From NCBI RefSeq assembly GCF_000330505.1, contig NW_004440263.1, positions 250,619 through 314,618 of the forward strand: 64,000 bases of DNA, written 5' to 3'. The notes beneath the pieces are model-generated. The model saw nothing but the letters and a program-made list of their open reading frames with translations, ran no database searches and was not told the origin of the DNA. Made by a program: the position numbers and the translations under genes. Source of the stretch: Entamoeba invadens IP1. Lineage: Eukaryota; Evosea; Mastigamoebida; Endamoebidae. This document shows positions 40,760 to 51,684 of this stretch, one piece after another. Position 1 is the first letter of the stretch; each line of letters starts with the position of its first letter.

Positions 40760-40881
40760 TGTTATTATCCTACAGCGTTTTATAGTTCATTAATAACTTT
40801 AATTATATATTGGTAGTTATAATGTCTTTGAAACATTTCAATTAAAACAAACAAAACAGTTACATTTATTATATTTAAGTA

Positions 40882-41065
40882 GAGTCTGTTTAAAAATGTT
40901 GTTTATAGTATAAAAACATAGACAAAATACATTTGTCTATGTTTAAAACACTGGATATCAAGAAAAATGTAGAAAAATAAGTTAAAATTTTGAAACTATA
41001 CTTTTAAAGTGTTTTAAACAGTTTTATTAGTTCAAAAATGTCCAGACAACGTTTGTATACTGACT
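40882..41065. mobile_element. Candidate TA-flanked MITE with internal palindrome
   Basis: The left end GAGTCTGTTTAAAAATGTTG and the right end on the minus strand GTCAGTATACAAACGTTGTC are imperfect inverted copies sharing the form of the MITE-like repeats at 4.4 and 7.0 kb. TA lies outside both (40880-40881, 41066-41067). Inside, AAACATAGACAAA faces TTTGTCTATGTTT (near 40915-40945). Non-coding. Confidence 0.4.
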
Positions 41066-41136
41066 ATAACAGAAGTCGTGTTGGTCATATGAAAAAACAT
41101 TAAAAATCAAATTAAAAAAACGCAAAAGAATTCAAA

Positions 41137-42081
41137 TCACAACAAGTAGCACTTCTCTTTTTGGCTCTTCTTCCTATCACTTCCTTTCCCCTTTTTCAAG
41201 TCGATGTCGCTCTGCTTTTCATTCGCGCCTTCAGTTTCGAGTCTTTTGAGTACTTCTGTTATTATAAAGACAAACGCTTCTTGCACATTGGTATTGTTCT
41301 TCGCACTGACCTCCATAAAACTGATGTCCTGTGACTTGGCAAAGTCAGCCCCGTCTTCCGTTGAAACAGTCTTTTGCATGTCACACTTGTTCCCAACTAG
41401 CAACCTCACAGCTGACTTCGATATTTCAGCAGCACTCTCGTCAAGCCACGACTTGCAGTTCTCAAATGTCTTGCGATCAGTGCAGTCATATACAACTATC
41501 ACCCCATTTGATCCTCTTTTTGTCATTTTTTGCACTTTTGGAGTTATACACAGACAAGTGCAACAAACCGATAATACGACTGCGTGATCGTATGGAACTT
41601 TTCCTGTCCAGCTATTTATTATTATTAATTATTATTGAATTGTTAATTAATTAAATAAACATCGAAAACATTACACAACAGATGCAAAAATGTACAAACC
41701 AGTGTCCCACTCTTTGTCAATACATTTCAATTCAAACACTCTAGTTATACTTTTTATCTATATGTCTATGTCTTTATAGATAAACAAACAACTTGAATCT
41801 TCAACTTCTTCCCATTTAACTCCATTTTTTTAACCTGCGTGTCATTACTTTACTATAAAAGACAACCCCCCATATTAATATATATATTGATATTTATAAT
41901 ATGTATAAAATCACTCCGTTTCCATATAGAAAAAAACTTTAAAATCAACGCCAATCGTCGCTATGAACGCATCACTGAATGTATTATCTGTGTACCTTAA
42001 CAGAAGAGACGTCTTTCCTACACTCGAGTCCCCAATAAGAAGAAACTTGAGTAAGTAATCCCATTCCCTCTTTTCAGTCAT
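41137..42081 (-). CDS. Rab-type small GTPase (five exons, including a 10-nt exon)
   Basis: Conserved Rab blocks lie in separate frames in the right order. Exon 1 (42081-41938) from the ATG holds [16 protein letters not shown] and ATIGVDFK. Exon 2 (41834-41790) codes [15 protein letters not shown]. Exon 3 (41709-41700) is the 10-mer TGGGACACTG, coding Trp-Asp-Thr plus one base. Exon 4 (41611-41569) codes [15 protein letters not shown]. Exon 5 (41515-41137) has [18 protein letters not shown] and EVSAKN. The exon lengths sum to 621 nt, giving 206 residues with no stop, and rebuild the DTAGQEKF switch II. Introns of 103, 80, 88 and 53 nt mostly begin GTTTGT; intron 1 begins GTTTTT, and two acceptors are unusual (GAG, AAG). 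The C-terminus CYLL is a CaaX box with Leu, favouring geranylgeranylation. Confidence 0.85.
41700..41709 (-). other. 10-nt micro-exon of the Rab gene
   Basis: TGGGACACTG supplies the Trp-Asp-Thr of the G3 motif and the first base of the Ala codon. A GTTTGT donor follows it directly; the base triplet before it reads GAG, a weak acceptor. Confidence 0.7.
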
Positions 42082-42603
42082 TTCCTCTTCTTTTTAAGTT
42101 CCTCTTTATCAAAATGCTATTATTGTTAGTTTTTCTAAACTATTTAAAAACTAGTGGAGCACAGAAAAAAATTCCATTTATAGACGTTTTTACGAAATTG
42201 TATTTCAATAATCTTCTGATATAGTTTTTTTAATTTAAAAAACTAAAACTAAAAATAATCAGAAATTTTGTATATAAAAAGTATAGTAAATTTATATAAC
42301 TTTTAATTAAATAAATAGAATTTGTTTCCAATTCGGTAAATTTCTTGATTTGCAAAAATTATTGAAAAAACAGTAATAAAATTACTTTTTGAAAAAATGA
42401 ACAATAGTCAAAATTTTAATAAATTTAACTATAAAAAACTAAAAAAAATATTAAGTCTTTCACATTTGCAATTATAGCAAAATTTAATTAATTAATAATA
42501 ATTTAGTAATATAATCATATTATTTGATTTAATAGTTTATTATAGTAAAAATAAACTAAACGGAAATCGCAAGAAAAATTGATTAAATGGTGTTCGTCCC
42601 AAT
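42082..42603. other. AT-rich intergenic DNA
   Basis: Nothing recognised between the Rab 5' end and the 3' end of the lectin gene. Confidence 0.55.
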
Positions 42604-45600
42604 TTACTCATTGAAGTTGGTGTTAGCAGCTTCGTTATCAGCGGCCTTGAACTGAGCGTTTTCATTTGCGACATTGACAACGTTCTTCATAGCGGAGCTG
42701 ACCAATTGGTAAGTCTTGAAAAGACCGATAGAGACTGCGATTAGAGCCACGACAAGAGCGACAACGACAGCAGCAACCGTAGTAGCAGCGGCAATAGCAC
42801 CAGAGTTATTGATTTCACCGGCAAGAATGCACTCGACCTTATCGTTCAATTGCTGAGACAAATCGGACTGATTCATAACCATACAGTTACCACAGGCGTC
42901 AAGTTGGTAATGTTCCTTTTCAGTATCAGCAAACATGACGAGTGAAGCACTTCCGTCGATATAAGAGCATTGGCAGTAGAAGCATCTGGCTTGGTTAGAA
43001 GTCAAAGTTGGGAACTCTTCTGAGACGACACATTGCTTATCCTTGTAGACGACATCTCCAGTCTCTGGATCACATGAAGCATCTTCACAGAGATTTCTGG
43101 CACTTGGCTCGGAGTTATCATAAGTCTTGTTCCAATAGTGAGTGCATTTCACAGCACCAGCTTCAGCACTTCCTTCGTAAGTATCAGAGCCACCAGTGCA
43201 AGTCTCAACGCATTGGTATCTGAAGCACTTGTTGTCTAATTTGACCTTGGACTTCTCCAAGAAGTAGGCAGTGTCTTCATGTGGATCATTAATGTCGAAT
43301 TCGACAAACTTGCAGTAATATCCATTGTCTCCGTCACACATGTATGTTGGACGTCTGCAACCAAAGTCTTCATTTTCTGCTTTTTGTGAACACTGGACAT
43401 CATCGGTGAACACTGGGCACTTATTGCCATTGACACATCCAACAGAATCACATCTCATTGATCGTGAGACTTTGTCAGTCTTGTCATAGATCTTCTTTCT
43501 ATTCTCTTCAAGAGTCTTTGTAGTATTATCACACAAGTTATACATCTCAGTGCACTGCTCTCCAACAAGAGCACTCACTTTACAGTCCTTTGGCTGACAC
43601 TTGAAGTCGGGGTCGACTAAACACTCGTTGTTCAAACAAATGAATTGGACGCCATTCTGATCCTTTGGACATTGATCAACTACAGTAAATTCATTAACAA
43701 CTTCTCCTCCAGCAGGTGTAATAACACATTTCTGGCAATTGCTCTCAACGAAAGACCACTCACAATAAGCCTCAGCGTCAGCTTCAGCCATAAATTCGTC
43801 GGACTGTGGGTATCCAAAGGCAAAGTTGTAGTTATCAATCTTGCTCGAGTAGTGATAGGAGACCACTAATTGATCCATACAAACACCAAACTTCTTGAAA
43901 ACATCACCAAAGAGATCTTCTTCAGTGCATGAAAGTGGGTATCTTGGAATGCACTGATTGTTCTTACAATCCTTTGGAATCTTGTAATCAATTGTAACTC
44001 CATTGCCAGATGTCCATGTCTTATCAAGTTGCTTGTTGACACAATTTGGTGTGTATTTGTTAGTAGTGTTATCACAAGCAGAGCACTGTGGAATAGCATT
44101 AACAGTGTATGAGCACTTACCAGTCTCTTCGTTGTAAGTGTAAGAGTAGACGGTTGAATCAGCTCCACAAGACAATGGAATACATTTCTGACAGAACTCT
44201 TGGGCATTACCAGTCGATGTGTAGACACATTTGCTGTTTTTACATGTACCCTTGAAACCACCGCATGAGCTTGTTGAACTGCTGCATGATTCAACATACG
44301 TAGCAGTATCACCGACAAGTTTACAATAACCACAATCAACAAAGAGTTCACTGTCGGCCTTGATTTGAGTCAAGACACAAGCGTTGTCTTTACAAGTGTA
44401 ACCCCACATACCTTTACAGACATCTGAACCGGTAGCAATTTTAACAGTTTGGTTACAAACCATAGACTGATATTCAACGACACCAGTAGCTTCATTACAG
44501 ACGGCCTTCATACAATCTTTATTGATCAAATCCTCCTTGCAATTTGAGTTCTTGCAGACTGGGGTTTCTCCAGTGTAATCACAGATTTGAGTCTTATCAT
44601 CACAGTAGTTTCCTCCCGGGTTCTGATCGCACTTGCATACGTTATTAGTCTCAGCATTGCATCTGCACTTTGATTCAGTGACAGTTCCACCGCATTGAGA
44701 GTAAGTATCACATTTCAATCTGTTCTCGCATTGCCCAGTCTTCTCATTGCATCTGGCAACGTAGCAGTCCATTTCTACATAAGGAATAGTCTTGACACAG
44801 ACCTTGTCTTCGACCTTACAAGTCAAATCGGCACTGCATTTGTATTGTTGGCACTTTGAGGTCTTGCTTGGGCATTTTGCAGAACCCTTCTTGTCCTTAA
44901 TGCAATAACCAGACTTGGCATCACACTTATAAGTGTAGCAGTATCCATCAGGGGCGGGTTGATCATCAGTCTTGCAGTTGTCGACCAAAGCACATTTAGT
45001 GTTAACACCTCCATTGGGGCAGGTAGCTACCATGCAGGCTACTGGTGGTTCGCAAGAAGAGTTATATCTTGAGTACACACAACCTTCCAAATCCTTGCAG
45101 ACACGATCACCGACACAATCAGCTGGGCAAGAGACCTTTTCCTTTGGTTTCGCTGGTGGCCATGGGGTGCATGAAGCAGTCTTAGTATCACAGTAAGTGT
45201 AGTAGCAAGTGTTCTCACAGCACATTGGGCAAGTGCATCTGTTCTTGGCATCACAGAACCCATTGCAAGTCTTTCTGTCACATCTTTGAGTCAAGTTGAC
45301 TCTAATACCAACAAAGGCGTCTTTGATCATTTGTGGGACTTGAGCGGGGTCAGTGGTCTCATGGAAGTGGTCACCAAGAGACAACAAAGTGGTCAACTCA
45401 GCAGTCATAGCAACTCCCTTTCTGTTCAAAGAGACGACGTGGACGGTAATATTGTTGACATCGAAGTCGGTGTTAGCATTGAAACTCTTTCCAGTTCCTT
45501 CATCAGTCAAAACAAGAATAGTTCCTCTTTGAGTGGCACCGGAAGCAACTTTTGGAGCCAATTCTCTCTTAGCTGCAGTGATCAAAGCATCGACCTTTCC

Positions 45601-46434
45601 TTTAGCTGGTTCAAATGAAGACAAGAAATTTCCATTGATTTGTGAAAGTGGCTTTTTGACAGTCGAATAAGCTTCACCCTTCAAGTAGTAAATGGTAACA
45701 TCATTAGTGATGGTTGGGAGGTCAATGTGGCCAGTGAAAGCGTCTTGGGCTGATTTCAAGACGGCCTTGTCTGAGATACCCCAGACGATAACCATGTCGG
45801 ACTTGACGTTGTTAGCAGTGAAAGACTTCTTGCACTTTGAGGTGGTGTTAGTCTGATAGTCTTGCATGAAGTTATCATCGTAGCCGTTGAAACTTCTGAA
45901 AGTGATTGACTTTCCCCCAATGAAGTCGAATCTGCAAATAGTGAAGTCGTTGTTCAAGACGGAAGTTCTCTTCTTGCTCAGAATAATGCTAACAAGTGGG
46001 CTCTTAGCTGGGTATTGATAACAGTTTTGTCCATTGACGTTGACTGGGACCAAAGCGTCTTCAGAAGTGGGTACTCTGTCCCAATCAATTTCGAACTTAC
46101 GAATTGGATAGCCGTAGTCCTTCTGACAGAAATCTTGAGTTGAAATGGTATCAAGATTTGGATTCTTAGACAAATCGACATTGTTATCTTCGTTCATAGT
46201 TTTGGTCACCCAATCATTGCCTTCTTTTTGGGTCCATACAAAGTGTCTCCATGGTTGCATGGCAAGGTAATAGAAAATGTCAACGCCGTTGTCGTAAGAG
46301 TGTTGCCACATACCGGCGTTCTTTCCACGACCCATACGGCCATTGTCGTAGATATCGACATCACCACTGAACTCATTGAGCAGGTCAGCACTTGTGAAGC
46401 ACAATAATGTTGTTAAGAAAATAATAATGAACAT
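42604..46434 (-). CDS. hgl: Gal/GalNAc lectin heavy subunit
   Basis: The heavy subunit of the Gal/GalNAc lectin is the main adhesin of Entamoeba; it binds galactose/GalNAc on host cells, mucins and bacteria, and is disulphide-linked to a light subunit at the surface. The 1276 residues match the family length. The signal peptide MFIIIFLTTLLCFTSAD is followed by a Cys-poor N-terminal part (to about 390) and a very Cys-rich ectodomain (about 390-1190) with spacings such as CxxxxCxGxC and KCDxxTxxC. One membrane helix (about 1207-1235) and a cytoplasmic tail of about 40 residues ending NEAANTNFNE follow. Several N-glycosylation sites are present. The frame is intact and without introns. On the minus strand GTATAAAAGG lies 28-37 bases upstream and a GAAC motif between it and the ATG, so the 5' leader is only a few bases. 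Confidence 0.95.
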   Translation of the reverse strand: MFIIIFLTTLLCFTSADLLNEFSGDVDIYDNGRMGRGKNAGMWQHSYDNGVDIFYYLAMQPWRHFVWTQKEGNDWVTKTMNEDNNVDLSKNPNLDTISTQDFCQKDYGYPIRKFEIDWDRVPTSEDALVPVNVNGQNCYQYPAKSPLVSIILSKKRTSVLNNDFTICRFDFIGGKSITFRSFNGYDDNFMQDYQTNTTSKCKKSFTANNVKSDMVIVWGISDKAVLKSAQDAFTGHIDLPTITNDVTIYYLKGEAYSTVKKPLSQINGNFLSSFEPAKGKVDALITAAKRELAPKVASGATQRGTILVLTDEGTGKSFNANTDFDVNNITVHVVSLNRKGVAMTAELTTLLSLGDHFHETTDPAQVPQMIKDAFVGIRVNLTQRCDRKTCNGFCDAKNRCTCPMCCENTCYYTYCDTKTASCTPWPPAKPKEKVSCPADCVGDRVCKDLEGCVYSRYNSSCEPPVACMVATCPNGGVNTKCALVDNCKTDDQPAPDGYCYTYKCDAKSGYCIKDKKGSAKCPSKTSKCQQYKCSADLTCKVEDKVCVKTIPYVEMDCYVARCNEKTGQCENRLKCDTYSQCGGTVTESKCRCNAETNNVCKCDQNPGGNYCDDKTQICDYTGETPVCKNSNCKEDLINKDCMKAVCNEATGVVEYQSMVCNQTVKIATGSDVCKGMWGYTCKDNACVLTQIKADSELFVDCGYCKLVGDTATYVESCSSSTSSCGGFKGTCKNSKCVYTSTGNAQEFCQKCIPLSCGADSTVYSYTYNEETGKCSYTVNAIPQCSACDNTTNKYTPNCVNKQLDKTWTSGNGVTIDYKIPKDCKNNQCIPRYPLSCTEEDLFGDVFKKFGVCMDQLVVSYHYSSKIDNYNFAFGYPQSDEFMAEADAEAYCEWSFVESNCQKCVITPAGGEVVNEFTVVDQCPKDQNGVQFICLNNECLVDPDFKCQPKDCKVSALVGEQCTEMYNLCDNTTKTLEENRKKIYDKTDKVSRSMRCDSVGCVNGNKCPVFTDDVQCSQKAENEDFGCRRPTYMCDGDNGYYCKFVEFDINDPHEDTAYFLEKSKVKLDNKCFRYQCVETCTGGSDTYEGSAEAGAVKCTHYWNKTYDNSEPSARNLCEDASCDPETGDVVYKDKQCVVSEEFPTLTSNQARCFYCQCSYIDGSASLVMFADTEKEHYQLDACGNCMVMNQSDLSQQLNDKVECILAGEINNSGAIAAATTVAAVVVALVVALIAVSIGLFKTYQLVSSAMKNVVNVANENAQFKAADNEAANTNFNE

Positions 46435-46448
46435 AGAGTGATTTCTGT

Positions 46449-46471
46449 GTTCTCTGTAAAACCTTTTATAC
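46449..46471 (-). promoter_or_regulatory. TATA-like box and GAAC motif of the lectin gene
   Basis: GTATAAAAGG (46471-46462) and GAAC (46452-46449) lie in order before the ATG at 46434. The pair fits the Entamoeba core promoter with a very short 5' leader. Confidence 0.7.
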
Positions 46472-46472
46472 C

Positions 46473-48124
46473 TCTTTTGATGTGGATGGCGCTATTTTTA
46501 AACTGTTCTATTTTACTCTTTTACTGTTTAAAATGGTACCCATGTTTTACTCGAGTTATTTGTGGTTTAACACCAATCATTGTGTGGCTATTCTAATTTT
46601 TATTAATAAAATTATTAATAATTTAGAAATTTGAATCAAAAAAGAACATGTCTCGTTCATCAATTATTTTGGGTTCTTTATTTTTGCGTTTTGGTAATGA
46701 GAAGAAAAGTGAATTTAAAAAATCATTGTATTGATTGTTTTTTCATTGATTTTTTCGGGAAATTTGGGATACTTTTTTTATTTTTTTCTTAATTGTCTCG
46801 AATTCGTGGTTTTTATATACAATTAAAAATTGAATGAGATTTTTTAACTCATTTTGGAATTGTCTTTCGTTAATTATTTTATTTATTATTATATGTACCA
46901 TTAAATAAAAAGTACAAAAAAGAACATATCATATATAGTATTTTTTTATATAATATATTACTAACGAATTATCAATTCTTAAAAAACACAAAATTTGTCT
47001 TTTCATGACACCGAAACCCCTTTTTGAAAGTTAAGTTTCTATTTTTGTTTGAGTAAAAATAAACTATTTGTTGCACATAACAAGCAATAAATCAGGATTT
47101 ATTATTTTTAACAGAACTAAATAAACAGTATTTCAACAGTTCTAACGTTACACATTCAAATTAATATAATTAAGTAAATCCAACCATATGTTTAGTAAAA
47201 TTATTAATTTTAATCACCTTTTCGAAAAAACATGTTTTTACAAAAAGGCAAAAATCAATACTATATTTAAAAAGTATCAAATGTGGCAATAAAATATAAA
47301 CAAAAGAAAAAAAATAAGCAAAATACCGGGAAAATATTTATGAATAAATTATTGTTTTGTTTATTATAGTTATACAATGGGGTCAAATTAATTTTGGTGT
47401 TAGGCTTCATAATAATAACCATATAAATATCTGGTTATATTAATTATTATGTAATTTAATCATTTATATTTTAATTTCAATTAATAAAATTTTAATAAAA
47501 ATTTATAAATGATATTAAAACGCGAATTATAGTTATTATCATTTTTATGGTTATTCTAATTTTAGTAATACAAATAAATCATACATAAGTTCAATAAATT
47601 TAAAGTAATTTTAAAATAAAAATTTTGTTTATTAGTTTAACACGTTCGAAACAGAAACGCAATAATAATAAGTTTTTATTTTTTTCTTTTACCTAAACCT
47701 TTTTTTGCCTTCATACACAAAACAAATTTTTTTAATATTTTATTTATTATTTTATCGACTCAAATTTGAATTGTATATTTTATAGTCACACTTAAAGTGA
47801 ATGAGTTTGTTTGTGTAAAACAAGAGCAAAGCATTAGAAAGAAAGATGGTGTCTAATGATGGTTTAATATTTTTGGTTGTTTTTTATTTAAAAAGTATAT
47901 TGTCATTTGATTATAACAATATTGGTGTTTAAATTGATGTTATATTTGTTAATGTGACTATTTGACGTTGTTTGTTATTAAGTGGATTGACGATGTAGCG
48001 TTTTTATATCAATTGTTGAAACACTATAAAGCGATATGAAATTTCATCCAAAAAGATTATTTTTGACCAATCTTAGGTAATTGAGTTCTCATTTGTTAAT
48101 TATTTTAAGTAAAATAAAACTGAC
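46473..48124. other. 1.65 kb AT-rich intergenic DNA
   Basis: No gene, RNA or paired repeat recognised. Confidence 0.5.
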
Positions 48125-48126
48125 TA

Positions 48127-48984
48127 CAGTCAAAGTCGCTTATTTGTAGGTTTTCGTATTTGTGGGTTTTGCTTATTTGTGGGTTAACTGACCAATCAAA
48201 ATCAAAACATACAAATAGGTTGTATCTTCTCGAAACTGAATAATTAATTGAAATAAATTAAAATAACTTTATTTTTTGGGTGTATCTGAAACAAAATCTA
48301 ATATGGAATAAGACTTCTTTTGTATTTTTTTAACTTATTTAATTTAAAAATTTTAAGTTTCTGTTAAAATGGTTTCCATATTTAATAATTGTTTCTATAT
48401 TTTATTTAAAAAATACTATAAAAAATAATATTTTTTGATTGATAATGCAAATGTGGTACTGAGGTTTCGACTAATAATTAATATTTTTTATAATATTGTA
48501 TAAATTAAATATAAGAGTTATATTTGGACGTTTTTTTGAAAATAATTAAGAACCATGTTCATTATTATTCAAATAGTATTTAAATAATAAAACGAAACCT
48601 TAGTATTCGTCGAAACTTTAGTATCATATTTGTAATTATATTATCAGTCTTAAAACAGTAATAGTAAATTTTTAGACCATTATAACTGTTATTTTTCGGG
48701 AAACTGTTGAAAAATCTCCAAAAATACTATTATTTAATTTTATTTAGTTTTTCAACTTTTTTCTAATTCCTATTTTTTAAGGCTTATTTTGTGTATTTAT
48801 TGTGTCAAGTGGACAACTATTTACAAACAGACTTTAGTAAAAGACTAAAAATTAAGAATATAGTTATTTTTATTAATTTTTGATAATTATAATAAATCAA
48901 AGAATATTCTTCCCAATTCTTAGCAAAACCTACAAATAGACAGCTTTTTATGCAAGAAAACCCACAAATAAGCGACTTTGACTG
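48127..48984. mobile_element. 858-bp non-autonomous pogo/mariner-like element
   Basis: Both ends begin CAGTCAAAGTCGCTTATTTG (exact on opposite strands) and are flanked by TA (48125-48126, 48985-48986). The start CAGT...TCGCTTA is typical of pogo-type ends. TTATTTGTRGGTTTT-like motifs recur near both ends, likely binding sites. No ORF is present. The right third (48660-48835) contains a copy of the repeat seen at 7.0-7.2 kb, so it may be nested. Confidence 0.85.
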
Positions 48985-48986
48985 TA

Positions 48987-49399
48987 TTGGCCAGTTTGGG
49001 TTAGAAAGGGGTTTTGGAATAAAAATAATAAAAAAAATGATTTGGACAATTTACTTTTTACTTATTTTTCTTTTTAAAAAAAAGTTTTGGGTTGTGAAAG
49101 TGTTAATAATAAATTAATTAAAATTGTGATAAACAAATATTTGAGAAAAATATTTCATAATTAAACTCTGTTATTCATTTAAACAACAAAATGTTGGGTT
49201 TCACAACTTCCTTTATTGAGTTGATTTGACATAATTATATAATGTTTATTTATTTAAAACAAATATTATTTTTTTAATTTTCAAATAATATTATTATAAT
49301 ACGTTTTTATTAATTATAGTAAAGTCAATTATAAATTTAAAACCAATAGTTTTTAAATTATTTATTAATAGTAATTAATTTATTTATTTTAATAAATTA
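48987..49399. other. AT-rich spacer between two transposons
   Basis: No feature seen between the pogo-like MITE and the Harbinger element. Confidence 0.55.
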
Positions 49400-49402
49400 T
49401 TA

Positions 49403-49651
49403 TGAGAAATGACACAAATCCCGATAAAATATGTCAGACAATAGTAACTTACCTAATTTCTTATGGACTGATGTCAGTGCATATAATGTTTTGTCAGTGA
49501 ATATAAATAAAAACTATATTATTGGTTTGTATAAACAATAATTAAACTATTGACCCAAGATTCAAAAATTACTTTTATAGTACTTTTAATTCAAAATAAC
49601 CATTATATTTTCCAACTTAATAATGCTTTTCATTGCCCAAAAATACAAAAC
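49403..49651 (+). repeat. Left terminal inverted repeat of the Harbinger element
   Basis: 249 bp. It contains an internal direct repeat, GTCAGTGCATATAA and GTCAGTGAATATAA, 20 bases apart. Matches 51298-51546 in reverse complement. Confidence 0.92.
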
Positions 49652-49662
49652 TCAAAAAACAT

Positions 49663-51280
49663 ATGAGACCAACACGACCACTCCGACTACCAAATCCAAC
49701 AGCTCCTAGACCAGCTAATGTTCCAAGGAGCACAACAATACGTAAACAAAATGTTCAGCAGTCGCTTCTTACTACACTACAAACAACTGTTTTGACACAC
49801 CACACTGGAACCACAATTACAAGTAATCAAATGGATGTTAGAAACACCCAATTGACCAATACCGAAACTTCCAGAGTATCTTTAGGTACAACAAGAGGAA
49901 CACAATTGACCAATACCAAAAGAAGAAGAAACTCTGAAACTTATCGGGAAATAAGAGCTGGATATTTCAGAAGAGCTGATCAAACACTTGTATTGGAAGA
50001 CAAAGAAAGTTTTATAAGAAGGATAACAAACAATCCAACTATATTAGACACAGTATTTACAAATTCTTTCATAATACCACAACCTCAAGTAATTGTTGAT
50101 ATTGTTGTTCTCAATTCATCAACAATAAAAATATGACTGGATTTTCAATCCCAGATTTCGAAGAAATACATTCTATTTTGTGTTCGGAAATTACATTTTT
50201 CCTTTTAAAGATAGAAGAGGAGTGAAAGTGGCAACATGGTCAGAGAAAAGAAACAGCTCAGCAGTATTGGCTCATAACAAACGTTGTAAATTAAAAACTG
50301 CTGAAATTTTACTAATTATGTTGACATTGTTCCACACAAACGAAAGTTATTTCAACATTTATTTGTTGTTGAAAATGCAAATTAGATACGCAGACGCTCC
50401 ATTTTCTGTTAGCAGTGAAATCAACAAAACTGTATTGAATAGAGTCAATAAAAGAATTGGATATGCAATTGATAAAGGTCTAAATTTATTTGTAAATAAC
50501 TGCAAGCGCAATCTTATCAATTCTTTGCAAAATTGTTCAGAAGTATTAAGTCCTTTTTCTTTTGGTAAAGAGAAAAAATTCGTGGATATAATACCAGCAC
50601 TCGACAAGTGCTATTTTGCGGTTGATGGGAGGGAGCAGTCTATTCTAAATAAATTCAAAATTGTTGATGGCAAAGAAGTGTGGAATGGTGTTTTCTATAG
50701 CCAAAAAAGAACCACTGTGGTTTAAAAACAGAGATATATTGCACCTACCTGGGCATTGTAACCCATTTGATAACATCAATTCCCGCATCTTATCACGATG
50801 CAGTTATTTTTTGAGAAAATTTTGATGAATCATTAGAGATAAAAAAACACATTTATTTTAGGTGACAGTGGTTATCAAGGTCATCCCAATGTCATATCAA
50901 TGTGGAAATATGATGAAAACGAAGATGAAATACACCACAACTTGGTAAAATTACACAACACGGTGGTTTCTTCACTAAGACTAATAATAGAAAATGTGTT
51001 CGGCAGGCTTGTAACCATTTTTAGAATTATGCGAGATACATATAGTTTATCAATTGATAAATATGAACCAATTACCATTTTGTGTCATGGAATTCTAAAT
51101 TATCACGTGTTGGCATATCCACTCAGAGATGTTCATTTTTATTTAATAAATGAAAAGTACCATTTGCCAGGAGTTATTCAAACGTTGCCTATGAAAGCAC
51201 AAGAAGCAGTTTGTAAAATAACGGATATGATAAGAAATGATGGATGGGATTTGCAAGACGTAATTGATTCTTTTGATTAA
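49663..51280 (+). pseudogene. Broken PIF/Harbinger transposase
   Basis: Three frames in succession carry the parts. 49663-50136 from an ATG encodes a basic, Thr/Arg-rich N-terminal region. A short frame from 50133 (TGFSIPDFEEIHSIL) overlaps it. 50180-50725 then holds the region up to CYFAVDGREQSI with the first catalytic Asp and VWNGVFYSQK. A one-base shift near 50720 leads to ILHLPGHCNPFDNINSRIL in a third frame. From about 50860, GDSGYQGHPNV has the second Asp and LRLIIENVFGRL the Glu. All three catalytic residues survive but the frame changes at least three times. An intron is possible before 50863 (TTTTATTTTAG just precedes GDSGYQG), but not at the other breaks. The copy is probably inactive. 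Confidence 0.8.
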
Positions 51281-51297
51281 TCGAAAATGGAATTTTG

Positions 51298-51546
51298 GTT
51301 TTGTATTTTTGGGCAATGAAAAGCATTATTAAGTTGGAAAATATAATGGTTATTTTGAATTAAAAGTACTATAAAAGTAATTTTTGAATCTTGGGTCAAT
51401 AGTTTAATTATTGTTTATACAAACCAATAATATAGTTTTTATTTATATTCACTGACAAAACATTATATGCACTGACATCAGTCCATAAGAAATTAGGTAA
51501 GTTACTATTGTCTGACATATTTTATCGGGATTTGTGTCATTTCTCA
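51298..51546 (-). repeat. Right terminal inverted repeat of the Harbinger element
   Basis: 249 bp, reverse complement of 49403-49651 with almost no differences seen. The transposase stop codon lies about 18 bases before it. Confidence 0.92.
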
Positions 51547-51684
51547 TTAGTAATAACATATAACAAATTATAAATTATAATACAATTATTATTAAAAAGT
51601 ACTTTAAACAAACTCTTCAAGAAATCGTTTAAAATTTCCATTTCCAACACAATAAAAATAATAATAAAAAAAACCAAAGATGAA

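Larger units (their letters stand above)
49403..51546 (+). mobile_element. PIF/Harbinger DNA transposon with 249-bp inverted repeats
   Basis: Inverted repeats of 249 bp (49403-49651 and 51298-51546), near identical over their length, begin TGAGAAATGACACAAATCCC. TTA lies directly outside both ends (49400-49402 and 51547-51549), the 3-bp TWA duplication typical of PIF/Harbinger. The enclosed coding region has the DDE parts of a Harbinger transposase. The total of 2144 bp is small for the superfamily. No second (Myb-like) gene is complete, although the first frame may be a relic of one. Near identity of the repeats points to recent activity. Confidence 0.92.

Noticed and set aside
42604..46434. 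Long ORFs opposite or out of frame within the lectin gene
   Set aside because: The lectin frame is continuous over 1276 codons with signal peptide and membrane anchor; the others are shadows.
49663..51280. Harbinger transposase as an intact gene with introns
   Set aside because: Only one break shows an acceptor-like TAG (before 50863), and no GTTTGT donor suits it. The other breaks are one-base shifts.
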